A DNA stretch of 64,000 nt, taken from positions 124,001 to 188,000 of the forward strand of contig BMZV01000003.1 of NCBI GenBank assembly GCA_014652975.1. The letters run 5' to 3'. The position numbers and the translations under genes were made by a program. This DNA is from Kocuria marina (GTDB taxonomy: Bacteria > Actinomycetota > Actinomycetes > Actinomycetales > Micrococcaceae). The notes beneath the pieces were generated by a model. The model made no database searches, was not told where the DNA came from, and saw nothing but the letters and a program-made list of their open reading frames with translations. Shown here one piece after another: positions 56,359-64,000 of the stretch (its first letter is position 1; each line of letters begins with the position of its first letter).

Positions 56359-57765
56359 ATGTCTTCCACCGTGTCCACCGTGGATCCGGGATCCCCCGCG
56401 GAGCAATCACGTGTGCCCCGCAGCCGCGTGATCCTGGCGTCCCTCGCGGGAACCACGATCGAGTTCTACGACTTTTACGTATACGCGACCGCTGCGGTGG
56501 CCGTGTTCCCCGCCCTGTTCTTCACGGGCGAGAACGACACCGCCAAGCTGCTGGCCTCCATGGCCACGTTCGCCGCCGCGTTCTTCGGCCGGCCCATCGG
56601 CTCCGTGATCTTCGGTCATTACGGGGACCGGATCGGGCGTAAGGCCACCCTGATCGGCGCTCTGCTGACCATGGGTATCGCCACGTTCCTGATCGGCCTG
56701 CTGCCCACGTTCTACCAGATCGGCATCTGGGCTCCCCTGATCCTCACGATCCTGCGCTTCTGTCAGGGCCTGGGACTGGGCGGCGAATGGTCCGGTGCCT
56801 CCCTGCTCGCGACCGAGTACGCGGAGGAGGGCAAACGGGCCCGCGCCGCGATGTGGCCGCAACTCGGCGCGCCGTTCGGGTTCATCCTGGCCAACGGCTT
56901 CTTCCTGCTGCTGACCGTGGTCATGCAGTTCGGCACCGCGGGTCACCACCTGGGCACGGGCCACCCGTTCCTGGTGTGGGGCTGGCGGATCCCGTTCCTC
57001 GCGTCCGTGGTCATGGTCCTGCTGGGCCTGTGGGTGCGGATCAAGCTCGAGGAGACCCCGGTGTTCCAGCGCGCGGAACAGCAGGGTGAGAAGGTCAAGG
57101 CCCCCGTGGCCGAGGTCTTCAAGACGTCGTGGGTGCAGATCATCCAGGGCACGTTCATCATGCTCGCCACGTACGTTCTGTTCTACCTGATGACCGCATG
57201 GGTGCTGTCCTACGGAATCGGCAAGCCGGAGACCGGTGGCCTGGGCATCGAGTACCGCACGTTCCTGATCCTGCAGTTGCTCGCCGTGCTGCTGTTCGCC
57301 GCCATGGTCCCCGTCTCGGGCTGGCTCGCGGACCGCTACGGCCGCCGCTCCTCGCAGCTCGTGATCACGAGCCTCATCCTGCTGTTCGGCCTGAGCTTCG
57401 CCCTGATCATGAACCCCGACCTCGTGGGCACGGGCGCGGATGCGTCCCTGCTGCGCGTGCTGGTCTTCCTCACGATCGGCATGACCCTCATGGGCCTGAC
57501 GTTCGGTTCCATGTCCGCGATCCTGCCCGAACTGTTCCCCACGAACGTGCGCTACACCGGTTCGGGCATTGCGTACAACGTGGCGTCCATCCTGGGTGCG
57601 GCGATCACCCCCTACATCGCGGTGCTGCTCAACGCGCGCTTCGGCGTGGGCGCGGTGGGCCTGTACCTGTCCTTCGCCGCCGTCATCACGCTCATCGCGC
57701 TGTGGTTCTCCCCCGAGACCCGGCACGTGAACATGTACACCGTGGGCACCAAGGCCGCCAAGTAG
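56359..57765 (+). CDS. MFS transporter, metabolite:H+ symporter (MHS) type
   Basis: 468 aa, twelve helices. MHS (ProP/ShiA/KgtP-like) motifs: AGTTIEFYDFYVYATAAVAV (TM1), FGRPIGSVIFGHYGDRIGRK, RFCQGLGLGGEWSGASLLAT, loop WVRIKLEETPVFQRAEQ and C-terminal SGIAYNVASILGAAITPYIA. Substrates in the family are organic acids, betaine or shikimate; not assignable here. ATG at 56359 preceded by GTGAGG; an upstream ATG at 56347 is less likely. Confidence 0.9.
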   Translation: MSSTVSTVDPGSPAEQSRVPRSRVILASLAGTTIEFYDFYVYATAAVAVFPALFFTGENDTAKLLASMATFAAAFFGRPIGSVIFGHYGDRIGRKATLIGALLTMGIATFLIGLLPTFYQIGIWAPLILTILRFCQGLGLGGEWSGASLLATEYAEEGKRARAAMWPQLGAPFGFILANGFFLLLTVVMQFGTAGHHLGTGHPFLVWGWRIPFLASVVMVLLGLWVRIKLEETPVFQRAEQQGEKVKAPVAEVFKTSWVQIIQGTFIMLATYVLFYLMTAWVLSYGIGKPETGGLGIEYRTFLILQLLAVLLFAAMVPVSGWLADRYGRRSSQLVITSLILLFGLSFALIMNPDLVGTGADASLLRVLVFLTIGMTLMGLTFGSMSAILPELFPTNVRYTGSGIAYNVASILGAAITPYIAVLLNARFGVGAVGLYLSFAAVITLIALWFSPETRHVNMYTVGTKAAK

Positions 57766-57783
57766 GCCTTCCGCTTCCACGGA

Positions 57784-57831
57784 CGACGGCGCCGCGGTGA
57801 CCTTCCGTACGAAGGTCACCGCGGCGTCGTC
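57784..57831 (+). terminator. long terminator hairpin carrying the 11-mer
   Basis: GCCGCGGTGACCTTC pairs perfectly with GAAGGTCACCGCGGC around CGTAC. The outer arms ACGAC and GTCGT extend the stem past a 3-nt bulge. The right arm contains GCGGCGTCGTC, the reverse complement of the dispersed 11-mer (57821-57831). It follows the transporter stop by 18 nt. Confidence 0.8.
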
Positions 57832-57890
57832 GTACCCGGGGTGCGAACCGTGCCCGGCTGGAACGAGCGGTGCTCGCCCGAGCGGGGCAG

Positions 57891-59327
57891 TCAGCGGTGG
57901 ACATGCAAGCGGCGCGCGGCCTCCGCGATCGTGCCGGACAGGGACGGGTAGACCGCGAACGTGTCGGAGAGGTCGTCCACGCCCAGGCGGTGGGTCACCG
58001 CGAGCGCGATCGGGAAGATCAGCTCGGAGGCGCGCGGTCCCACGACCACGCCGCCCATGACCGTCCCACTGCCGCGGCGGGCGAAGATCTTCACGAAACC
58101 GTCGTCCACGGCCATCATCTTGGCGCGCGGGTTGGTGGACAGCTTCATGGTCATGCCAGTGAACATCGCGGGATCCGCCTCGACGTCCGACTGGGAAATG
58201 CCCACGGAAGCGATCTCCGGGGACGTGAAGATGTTGGACGCGACCTCGTCCGTGTGCAGCGGGTGCACGGTGTCACCCAGGATGTGGGCCACGGCGATCC
58301 GGCCCTGCATCGCGGCCACGGAGGCCAGGGGCAGCACGCCCGTGCAGTCACCGGCGGCGTAGATCCCGCTGACCGACGTGCGGGAGACCGAGTCCACCTT
58401 GATGTGACCGCGTTCGTCCATGGCGACCCCGGCCTCCTCGAGACCCATGTCCGCGGTGTTCGGGATTGAGCCCACGGCCAGCAGGCAGTGCGAACCGCGC
58501 ACCTTGCGCCCGTCAGAGAGCGTCACGCGCACGCCGTCCCCAGTGTTCTCCACGGAGTCGGCGCGGGAGCGGGACAGAACGCGCAGACCGCGGCGCTCGA
58601 AGACGTTCTCGAGCACCTGGGCGGCATCGGTGTCCGAACCGGGCAGCACCTGCTCGCGGGACGAGATCAGGGTGACCTCCGAGCCCAGGCCGTTGTACGC
58701 GGAGGCGAACTCGGCGCCGGTGACACCCGAACCCACCACGATCAGCTTCTCGGGGATCTCGGTGAGCTGGTAGATCTGCTTCCAGTTGAAGATCCGCTCG
58801 CCGTCCGGCTTGGCGGTGTCCATCTCCCGGGGGTGCGAGCCCACGGCGAGCAGGACGACGTTCGCGTGGAGTTCGTACTCGGCGTCGTCGTCGGAGGGGC
58901 TGACCACCACGGTGTGCTGATCGGCCAGGCGGCCGCGGCCCTGCACCACGCGCACGCCCACGCGCTCCAGGCCGCGCTTGATGTCACGGGACTGCGTGGC
59001 GGCGAGGCGCAGCAGGCGCACGTTGACGGTGTCCAGGTCCACGCGGAGGTTGTTCAACTCCTCGCTCGCGTCCTGACCGTCCCCCACGTGCACGCCCAGG
59101 TCCTTGGCGTCCGCGAACCGGTTCATGGTGTCCGCGGACGCGATCAGGGTCTTGGAGGGGACCACGTCCGTGAGCACGGCGGAACCGCCCATGCCCTGCT
59201 CCTCGATCACGGTGACCTCCGCACCGAGGGACGCGGCGACCAGTGCGGCCTCGTAACCACCGGGGCCGCCGCCGATGATCACGAGCTTCGGATTCGCAAA
59301 TTCAGTCTGCACACTCACGGTCCCCAT
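57891..59327 (-). CDS. NAD(P)H-quinone dehydrogenase, LpdA-like (no redox disulfide)
   Basis: 478-aa pyridine nucleotide-disulfide oxidoreductase fold. Seen: FAD motif LVIIGGGPGGYEAALVAASL, NAD motif KLIVVGSGVTGAEFASAYNG, second FAD motif VSGIYAAGDCTGVLPLASVA, and dimerisation domain to the C-terminus. The redox pair expected near residue 45-55 is missing: GMGGSAVLTDVVPSKTLI has Ser/Val where family reductases have Cys. It thus resembles mycobacterial LpdA (Rv3303c), a quinone reductase. The ATG at 59327 could be replaced by the GTG at 59318. Confidence 0.88.
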   Translation of the reverse strand: MGTVSVQTEFANPKLVIIGGGPGGYEAALVAASLGAEVTVIEEQGMGGSAVLTDVVPSKTLIASADTMNRFADAKDLGVHVGDGQDASEELNNLRVDLDTVNVRLLRLAATQSRDIKRGLERVGVRVVQGRGRLADQHTVVVSPSDDDAEYELHANVVLLAVGSHPREMDTAKPDGERIFNWKQIYQLTEIPEKLIVVGSGVTGAEFASAYNGLGSEVTLISSREQVLPGSDTDAAQVLENVFERRGLRVLSRSRADSVENTGDGVRVTLSDGRKVRGSHCLLAVGSIPNTADMGLEEAGVAMDERGHIKVDSVSRTSVSGIYAAGDCTGVLPLASVAAMQGRIAVAHILGDTVHPLHTDEVASNIFTSPEIASVGISQSDVEADPAMFTGMTMKLSTNPRAKMMAVDDGFVKIFARRGSGTVMGGVVVGPRASELIFPIALAVTHRLGVDDLSDTFAVYPSLSGTIAEAARRLHVHR

Positions 59328-59433
59328 TGTTGCAGCATTTACCCCGGGTGCTACCGCCCATGATGGTGGTCCGGGTCTTCCGCGGGCCGGTTACGAATGG
59401 CCGAGTCAGCGAACACACGTCGTAGGAGGAGAC

Positions 59434-59601
59434 ATGTCCACCGTCGCTCTCGTTGTCGTTCTGGGCTTCGTCCTTTTCGTCGTCCTGGTCGTCGGGGTGG
59501 TTCTCACGGCCTCACTCCGCCGGCAGCGCCCGCCCGCGTCCGATCCGGCCCCTCCGCTCAAGGGCCACGTGGTGCGGGGTGCACCTCCCGCCGATCGTTG
59601 A
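59434..59601 (+). CDS. small single-pass membrane protein
   Basis: 55 aa. MSTVALVVVLGFVLFVVLVV with continuing hydrophobic GVVLTASLRRQRPP, one transmembrane helix followed by a basic/proline-rich tail. Excellent ribosome binding site GTAGGAGGAGAC before the ATG. No family recognised. It is divergent from the quinone dehydrogenase and upstream of the nucleoside phosphorylase. Confidence 0.65.
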   Translation: MSTVALVVVLGFVLFVVLVVGVVLTASLRRQRPPASDPAPPLKGHVVRGAPPADR

Positions 59602-59664
59602 GGACGACCCCTTGCCGGCAGGACCCTTGCCGGGCCTTTCACGTCCGAGCGGTGGATCGCGGCT

Positions 59665-59670
59665 TAGAGT
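59665..59670 (+). promoter_or_regulatory. -10 box of the nucleoside phosphorylase, leaderless
   Basis: TAGAGT ends 7 nt before the GTG at 59678; this spacing supports that GTG rather than the GTG at 59672. Confidence 0.5.
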
Positions 59671-59677
59671 GGTGACC

Positions 59678-60496
59678 GTGACTGAGAACGCAACGGCTTG
59701 CACGGATCCCTTCGACCTCGCCCGCCGCGCCGCGGACGTCCTGCGTGAGCGCACCGGCGTGCAGAGGCACCGGATCGCCCTGACCCTGGGCTCCGGGTGG
59801 GGCGGTGCCGCGGACCTCATCGGTGAGACCGAACACGAGATCCCCGCGACCGAGATCCCCGGCTTCTCCGCCCCCGCCCTGCAGGGCCACGGCGGCACCC
59901 TGCGTTCCATCCGGCTCACGAACGGGGATCACGCCCTGGTGATCGGGGCGCGCACCCACTTCTACGAGGGCAAGGGTGTGCGGGCCGTGGCCCACGGCGT
60001 GCGCACGGCCGCCGCGGCCGGAGCCGAGATCATGATCCTGACGAACGGATGCGGCGGACTGAACCCCGCATGGGCGCCCGGGACCCCCGTGTTGATCCGC
60101 GATCACATCAACCTCACCGCCCATTCCCCGCTCGAGGGCGCCACCTTCGTGGACCTCACCGACCTTTATTCTCGGCGGACGCGGGACATCGCCCACCAGG
60201 TGGAGCCCGGACTCGACGAGGGCGTTTACGCCCAGTTCACCGGACCGCACTACGAGACACCGGCGGAGGTTCGGATGGCCAAGGTGCTCGGAGCGGACCT
60301 CGTGGGCATGTCCACGGCGCTCGAGGCGATTGCCGCGCGCCACGCCGGCCTCGAGGTGCTGGGGATGTCTCTCGTGACCAATCTCGCGGCGGGGATCAGC
60401 GACGAGCCCCTGTCCCACGAGGAAGTGCTCGAGGCCGGCCAGGCCGCCGGTCCCCGGATCTCCCGGCTGCTCGCGGACGTCGTCGCGAAGTTGTGA
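59678..60496 (+). CDS. purine nucleoside phosphorylase
   Basis: 272 aa. Phosphorolysis of (deoxy)inosine and guanosine; trimeric PNP class. Seen: RIALTLGSGWGGAADLIGE with the phosphate loop, GARTHFYEGKGVRAVAHGVR, ILTNGCGGLNPAWAPGTPVL, GPHYETPAEVRMAKVLGADL, VGMSTALEAIAARHAGLEV and SLVTNLAAGISDEPLSHEEV with Asn-Asp-type base-binding residues. Start at GTG 59678 on leaderless spacing. Confidence 0.92.
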   Translation: MTENATACTDPFDLARRAADVLRERTGVQRHRIALTLGSGWGGAADLIGETEHEIPATEIPGFSAPALQGHGGTLRSIRLTNGDHALVIGARTHFYEGKGVRAVAHGVRTAAAAGAEIMILTNGCGGLNPAWAPGTPVLIRDHINLTAHSPLEGATFVDLTDLYSRRTRDIAHQVEPGLDEGVYAQFTGPHYETPAEVRMAKVLGADLVGMSTALEAIAARHAGLEVLGMSLVTNLAAGISDEPLSHEEVLEAGQAAGPRISRLLADVVAKL

Positions 60497-60559
60497 GAAC
60501 GCGCGCCGGTTCGGGTGCTCGATATCGACGGAATGTCGGCAAGTTCCGGTCCCAGGCAC

Positions 60560-60565
60560 TAGACT
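60560..60565 (+). promoter_or_regulatory. -10 box ahead of the 60616 membrane-protein gene
   Basis: TAGACT, about 50 nt before the ATG at 60616, giving a leader of about 43 nt that contains GAAAGGGTG as ribosome binding site. Confidence 0.5.
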
Positions 60566-60615
60566 GGGCGCAGGAACGTAATGGGCCCGCCGCGGCGGTC
60601 TGAAAGGGTGAACTC

Positions 60616-61047
60616 ATGGTCAGAAGAGCCGAAACACACACGAGCGATCAGTACTCCGCTGGGCGCACGGTGGAGGATGGCAGCCACGCGGTGACCGAGG
60701 ACCACCGGGCCGCCCGCTCCGACCACGATTCCGCGTCCCGCCGCAAGCCGCAGTACTCTGGCCAGGACGACGTCGTGAAGAACGCCATCCTCTTCGGCGG
60801 CGGTTTCATCACCATCCTGGTGAGCCTTTACCTCTTCGCGTCCTACCCGGACAGCTGGTTGTTGTTCCTGCTCGGGATCCTGGCCTACGGTCTGGCCCTC
60901 ATGGTCCCCACCACGATCCTCAACGGCAGCACCGCCAAGCACTCCACGGGTGGCAAGGAAGTCACCCTGGACCTCCCGCGCGACGCCTCCGAGATGGCCC
61001 GCCAGCCCATCGGAGCGGGTCAGCGCCAGGACAACGTGAGCCACTGA
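60616..61047 (+). CDS. conserved membrane protein of unknown function
   Basis: 143 aa. A charged N-terminal half (SDQYSAGRTVEDGSHAVTED), then two helices (KNAILFGGGFITILVSLYLF; SWLLFLLGILAYGLALMVPT) and a hydrophilic tail. GAAAGGGTG before the ATG. No domain recognised; pattern is that of small actinobacterial inner membrane proteins. Confidence 0.75.
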   Translation: MVRRAETHTSDQYSAGRTVEDGSHAVTEDHRAARSDHDSASRRKPQYSGQDDVVKNAILFGGGFITILVSLYLFASYPDSWLLFLLGILAYGLALMVPTTILNGSTAKHSTGGKEVTLDLPRDASEMARQPIGAGQRQDNVSH

Positions 61048-61062
61048 CGCACCACATCCACG

Positions 61063-61098
61063 ACAGCCCCGCTCGTCCACCCGGATGAGCGGGGCTGT
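61063..61098 (+). terminator. terminator after the 60616 gene
   Basis: ACAGCCCCGCTC and GAGCGGGGCTGT form a perfect 12-bp stem with a 12-nt loop, followed by TT. Confidence 0.8.
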
Positions 61099-61116
61099 TT
61101 CCGTGTGCGGACCTGC

Positions 61117-61159
61117 GACGACGCCGCGCCAAGGTACCCGGGGTGAGTCAGTACCCGGG
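61117..61159. repeat. 11-mer copy plus repeated GTACCCGGG
   Basis: GACGACGCCGC at 61117-61127 is followed by GTACCCGGG at 61134-61142 and again at 61151-61159. The same pairing of the 11-mer with GTACCCGGGGTG is found at 57821-57843, suggesting a shared longer intergenic unit. It lies between a terminator and the mfd stop. Confidence 0.55.
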
Positions 61160-61191
61160 CGAGGCGGCGCCCGGACGGGGCCGCGCTATCC

Positions 61192-64000
61192 CTACTGCGA
61201 GACCTCCTCCGTAGGTGCCTGTACCGGAGGGAAGATCGCGTCCAGCACCTCCCGTGCCCATGCGAGGATCTCCCCGTCCACGAGGTCCTTGCCCCCGATC
61301 CGCGCGGTCTTGGGTTTGGGGATCAGTGCCATGCGGGTGTCCGCCCCCGGGACCGACTTCACCTGCGCGCCCGGGTACATCCGAGTCAGGCGCATCTCGC
61401 GGGACTCGGTGAGCTCGGCCGGCGAGAACCGGATCATGGTGCCCTGGGTGGCCACGTCCGTGAGACCCGCGGCGCGCGCCCTGATCCGCAACCGGGCGAC
61501 GTCGAGCAGGTTCTCCACCGGGGTGGGTAGCGGGCCGTAACGGTCCTTGAGTTCCTCGCCGGCCTCCGCGACGGCTTCTTCCGTGGCGGCGTTCGCGATC
61601 GTGCGGTACGCCTCGAGCCGCAAGCGCTCACCGGGCACGTAGTCGTGCGGGAGGTGGGCGTTGACGGGCAGCTCGATCTTCATCTCGGCGGGACCCGTGT
61701 CCTGGTCGCCGCGGTACTCGGCTACGGCCTCCCCCACGAGCCGCAGGTACATGTCGAAGCCCACGCCCGCGATGTGTCCGGACTGTTCCCCGCCCAGCAG
61801 GTTGCCCGCACCGCGGATCTCGAGGTCCTTCATGGCCAATTGCAGACCCGAGCCGAGCTCGTTGTGGGCGGCCACGGCCTTGAGCCGTTCCAGTGCCGTC
61901 TCGCTGAGTGGTTTCTCCGTGGGGTACAGGAAATAGGCGTAGGCACGTTCACGCCCACGGCCCACGCGACCGCGCAACTGGTGCAGCTGCGACAGCCCGT
62001 AGCGGTCCGCGTGGTCCACGATCAGCGTGTTGGCGTTGGCGATGTCCAGGCCCGTTTCCACGATGGTGGTGCACACCAGGACGTCGAACTTCTTCTCCCA
62101 GAAGTCCACGATGATCTGCTCCAGGCGCGACTCGCTCATCTGCCCGTGGGCCACCGCGATCCGCGCCTCGGGAACGAGTTCGGCGAGCGCTTTGGCCTGC
62201 GCCTCGATCGAGGAGACACGGTTGTGGATGAAAAACACCTGGCCCTCGCGCATGAGCTCACGCCGGATGGCCGCGGAGACCTGCTTGTCCGTGTAGGGCC
62301 CCGCGTACGTGAGCACGGGGTGGCGTTCCTCGGGCGGGGTCGCGAGCGTGGAGGTCTCACGGATGCCCGTCATGGACATCTCCAGCGTGCGTGGGATGGG
62401 GGTCGCGGACATGGCCAGGACGTCCACGTCCGTGCGCATGGCCTTGAGCTTCTCCTTGTGCTCCACGCCGAAACGCTGTTCCTCGTCGATGATCACCAGG
62501 CCCAGGTTCTTGAACTGGGTCTCCTTGGAGAGCAGTCGGTGGGTCCCGATGACGACGTCGATCGCGCCGGAGCGCAGTCCCTCGAGCGTGGCCTTGGACT
62601 CCTTGGCGCTCTGGAACCGGGACAGCGTGGCCAGGCGCACCGGGAAGCCCGAGAAGCGTTCGGCGAAGGTCTCGGTGTGCTGCTGGGCGAGCAGCGTGGT
62701 GGGCACGAGCACGGCCACCTGTTTGCCGTCCTGCACGGCCTTGAACGCCGCGCGCACCGCGACCTCGGTCTTGCCGTAGCCCACGTCCCCGGAGATCAAC
62801 CGGTCCATGGGGATGGGCCGTTCCATGTCCGCCTTGACCTCGTCGATCGTGGTGAGCTGATCCGGGGTCTCCACGTACGGGAAGGCCTGTTCGAGTTCGC
62901 GCTGCCACGGGGTGTCCGGGCCGAACGCGTAGCCCTTGGACGCCATGCGCGCCGAGTACAGCCGGATCAGCTCGTTGGCGATCTCCTTGACGGCCTTCTT
63001 GGCGCTGCGCTTGGTCTTGTTCCAGTCCGCGCCACCCATCTTGGACAACGACGGCGCTTCCCCGCCCACGTACGTGCTCACCTGGTCGAGCTGCTCCGTG
63101 GGCACGAACAACCGGTCCCGGGGACCGTTGCGCTTGGACGGCGCGTACTCGAGCACGAGGTACTCGCGCACGGGCTTGGGTTGACCCGGGGCGGTCATGG
63201 CCCCGGCGATCGGTCGCTGCACGAGTTCGATGAACTGCCCGATCCCGTGCTGCTCGTGCACCACGTAGTCGCCCTTCTGCAGGGCCAGGGGGTCCACCTG
63301 GTTGCGCTTGCGCCGCTGCGGCAGTTTGCGCTGCGCCCGGTTGTCGTAGGCGGTGGAACGCCCGAGCACGTCCGCCTCGGTCAGCAGGGCGGTGCGCGTG
63401 GCCTCGATGACGAACCCGCGTCCGGCGCGGGCCGTGGTCAGTTCCACGAGACCGGCCCGGGGCACCTCCGTGAGGCTGTCGCACCGGGCGGCGGGGATCT
63501 CCGCCCCGTGCAGCAGCTCGCTCAGCCGCTGCAGCGGTCCGGGGCCGTCCGTGACGAGCACGACCCGCCAGTCGTCGTGCATGCGCTCCCCCAGGAAGCG
63601 CAGCATGGCCTCCACGTCCCCCGAGAACCGGGTGGGTTCGCGCGCCGTGACGGTCAGGGTGTCGGCGTCGGTGTCCGCGAGCCGGACCTCCTCGTCCGCG
63701 GTGTCGGCGTCGATCTGGGAGGTCGTCACGGCGTTGACGTTGAGCCCCGTGACGGACCACCACCCCACCGACCGGTCGAGCGCGAGTTCCCGGACCTCCC
63801 CCACGGTGTGGAAGGACCCGGCGGCGAGCGTGCGGGACGCGCCGTCGTCGGCGTCGAGCGCGGCGTGCAGGTCCAGCGGGGCGTCGTTGCCGCCCGAGGC
63901 GGACTCCCACGCGGCCGTGAGGAACTCCTGGTTGGTGGCCACGAGGTCGTGCGCGCGGGCCCGGACCTTCTCGGGTTCGAGCACCACGGTCATGGAGCCT
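61192..64000 (-). CDS. mfd: transcription-repair coupling factor, N-terminus cut by window edge
   Basis: At least 936 codons are visible of a protein usually about 1200 aa; the frame stays open to the window edge, and the first in-frame ATG (63993) is internal by family comparison. Seen: RNAP-binding module QKGDYVVHEQHGIGQFIELV, Walker A SGDVGYGKTEVAVRAAFKAV, DEEQ box VIIDEEQRFGVEHKEKL, SATPIPRTLEMSMTGIRETS, motif VI LHQLRGRVGRGRERAYAYFL, and the C-terminal TRCF domain (MKIELPVNAHLPHDYVPGER). Removes stalled RNA polymerase and recruits excision repair. Confidence 0.96.
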   Translation of the reverse strand, partial: GSMTVVLEPEKVRARAHDLVATNQEFLTAAWESASGGNDAPLDLHAALDADDGASRTLAAGSFHTVGEVRELALDRSVGWWSVTGLNVNAVTTSQIDADTADEEVRLADTDADTLTVTAREPTRFSGDVEAMLRFLGERMHDDWRVVLVTDGPGPLQRLSELLHGAEIPAARCDSLTEVPRAGLVELTTARAGRGFVIEATRTALLTEADVLGRSTAYDNRAQRKLPQRRKRNQVDPLALQKGDYVVHEQHGIGQFIELVQRPIAGAMTAPGQPKPVREYLVLEYAPSKRNGPRDRLFVPTEQLDQVSTYVGGEAPSLSKMGGADWNKTKRSAKKAVKEIANELIRLYSARMASKGYAFGPDTPWQRELEQAFPYVETPDQLTTIDEVKADMERPIPMDRLISGDVGYGKTEVAVRAAFKAVQDGKQVAVLVPTTLLAQQHTETFAERFSGFPVRLATLSRFQSAKESKATLEGLRSGAIDVVIGTHRLLSKETQFKNLGLVIIDEEQRFGVEHKEKLKAMRTDVDVLAMSATPIPRTLEMSMTGIRETSTLATPPEERHPVLTYAGPYTDKQVSAAIRRELMREGQVFFIHNRVSSIEAQAKALAELVPEARIAVAHGQMSESRLEQIIVDFWEKKFDVLVCTTIVETGLDIANANTLIVDHADRYGLSQLHQLRGRVGRGRERAYAYFLYPTEKPLSETALERLKAVAAHNELGSGLQLAMKDLEIRGAGNLLGGEQSGHIAGVGFDMYLRLVGEAVAEYRGDQDTGPAEMKIELPVNAHLPHDYVPGERLRLEAYRTIANAATEEAVAEAGEELKDRYGPLPTPVENLLDVARLRIRARAAGLTDVATQGTMIRFSPAELTESREMRLTRMYPGAQVKSVPGADTRMALIPKPKTARIGGKDLVDGEILAWAREVLDAIFPPVQAPTEEVSQ

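Overview
The window is 64 kb of chromosome from a high-GC actinobacterium. Several things point there: GC-rich third codon positions, many GTG starts, many genes with a TANNNT -10 box 6-8 nt before the start codon (leaderless mRNAs), a SAM-IV riboswitch (a class known from Actinomycetales), a resuscitation-promoting factor, an AccE-type acyl-CoA carboxylase epsilon subunit and a fadA-fabG4-htdX-like operon. The mix of genes best fits a Micrococcaceae genome such as Kocuria. The genus is inference; no 16S or other marker gene is present. I saw no tRNA, rRNA or CRISPR.

Layout. 0-7 kb: a TPR-protein 5' part cut by the window edge, a sugar transporter-galK pair, two gene remnants, a GNAT enzyme and glyS. 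7-13 kb: an acyl-CoA and valine-catabolism block (acyl-CoA dehydrogenase, decayed acyl-CoA synthetase, MarR regulator, mmsB, mmsA). 13-16 kb: a DMT transporter, an S4 RNA-binding protein and two hydrolases. 16-19.5 kb: metY-metX under a SAM-IV riboswitch whose 5' strand lies inside the 3' end of a decayed Na+/glutamate symporter gene. 19.7-24.7 kb: a VOC protein, a CPBP protease, an S9 oligopeptidase and an FAD oxidoreductase. 25-29 kb: Rpf with a long AT-rich, repeat-bearing upstream region, an inositol monophosphatase and ligA. 29-36 kb: a fatty-acid block (MaoC hydratase, FabG4-type reductase and thiolase in one operon; divergent TetR and acyl-CoA oxidase), with tandem palindromes between the arms. 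36-40 kb: a four-gene overlapping operon birA, PH-domain protein, class III cyclase, PP2C phosphatase. 40-49 kb: accD-accE, a MauE-thioredoxin-like fusion, a DUF885 metallopeptidase, a dicarboxylate/glutamate symporter, and aldehyde dehydrogenase with DUF779. 49.3-52.6 kb: a degraded patchwork of IS481, IS3 and probable IS110 remnants around two small intact genes. 52.7-64 kb: a truncated sugar-phosphate transferase, maf, the biotinylated carboxylase subunit accA3, an MHS-type transporter, a disulfide-lacking quinone dehydrogenase, a nucleoside phosphorylase, a membrane protein and most of mfd.

How the genes fit together. Carboxylase parts are split: AccD and AccE at 40-42 kb, the biotin-carrying AccA3 at 54 kb and the biotin ligase at 39 kb. 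Together with mmsAB and the two acyl-CoA blocks, the window leans to acyl-CoA, propionyl-CoA and branched-chain metabolism. Several loci are decaying: the acyl-CoA synthetase, a glycosyltransferase, the glutamate symporter, the sugar transferase and the IS cluster.

The most unusual pattern is a dispersed 11-mer, GACGACGCCGC. I counted 16 exact copies by eye on both strands, in coding regions in several reading frames, in intergenic DNA and in a terminator arm. The riboswitch/pseudogene overlap and the rpf upstream repeats are the next most interesting signals.
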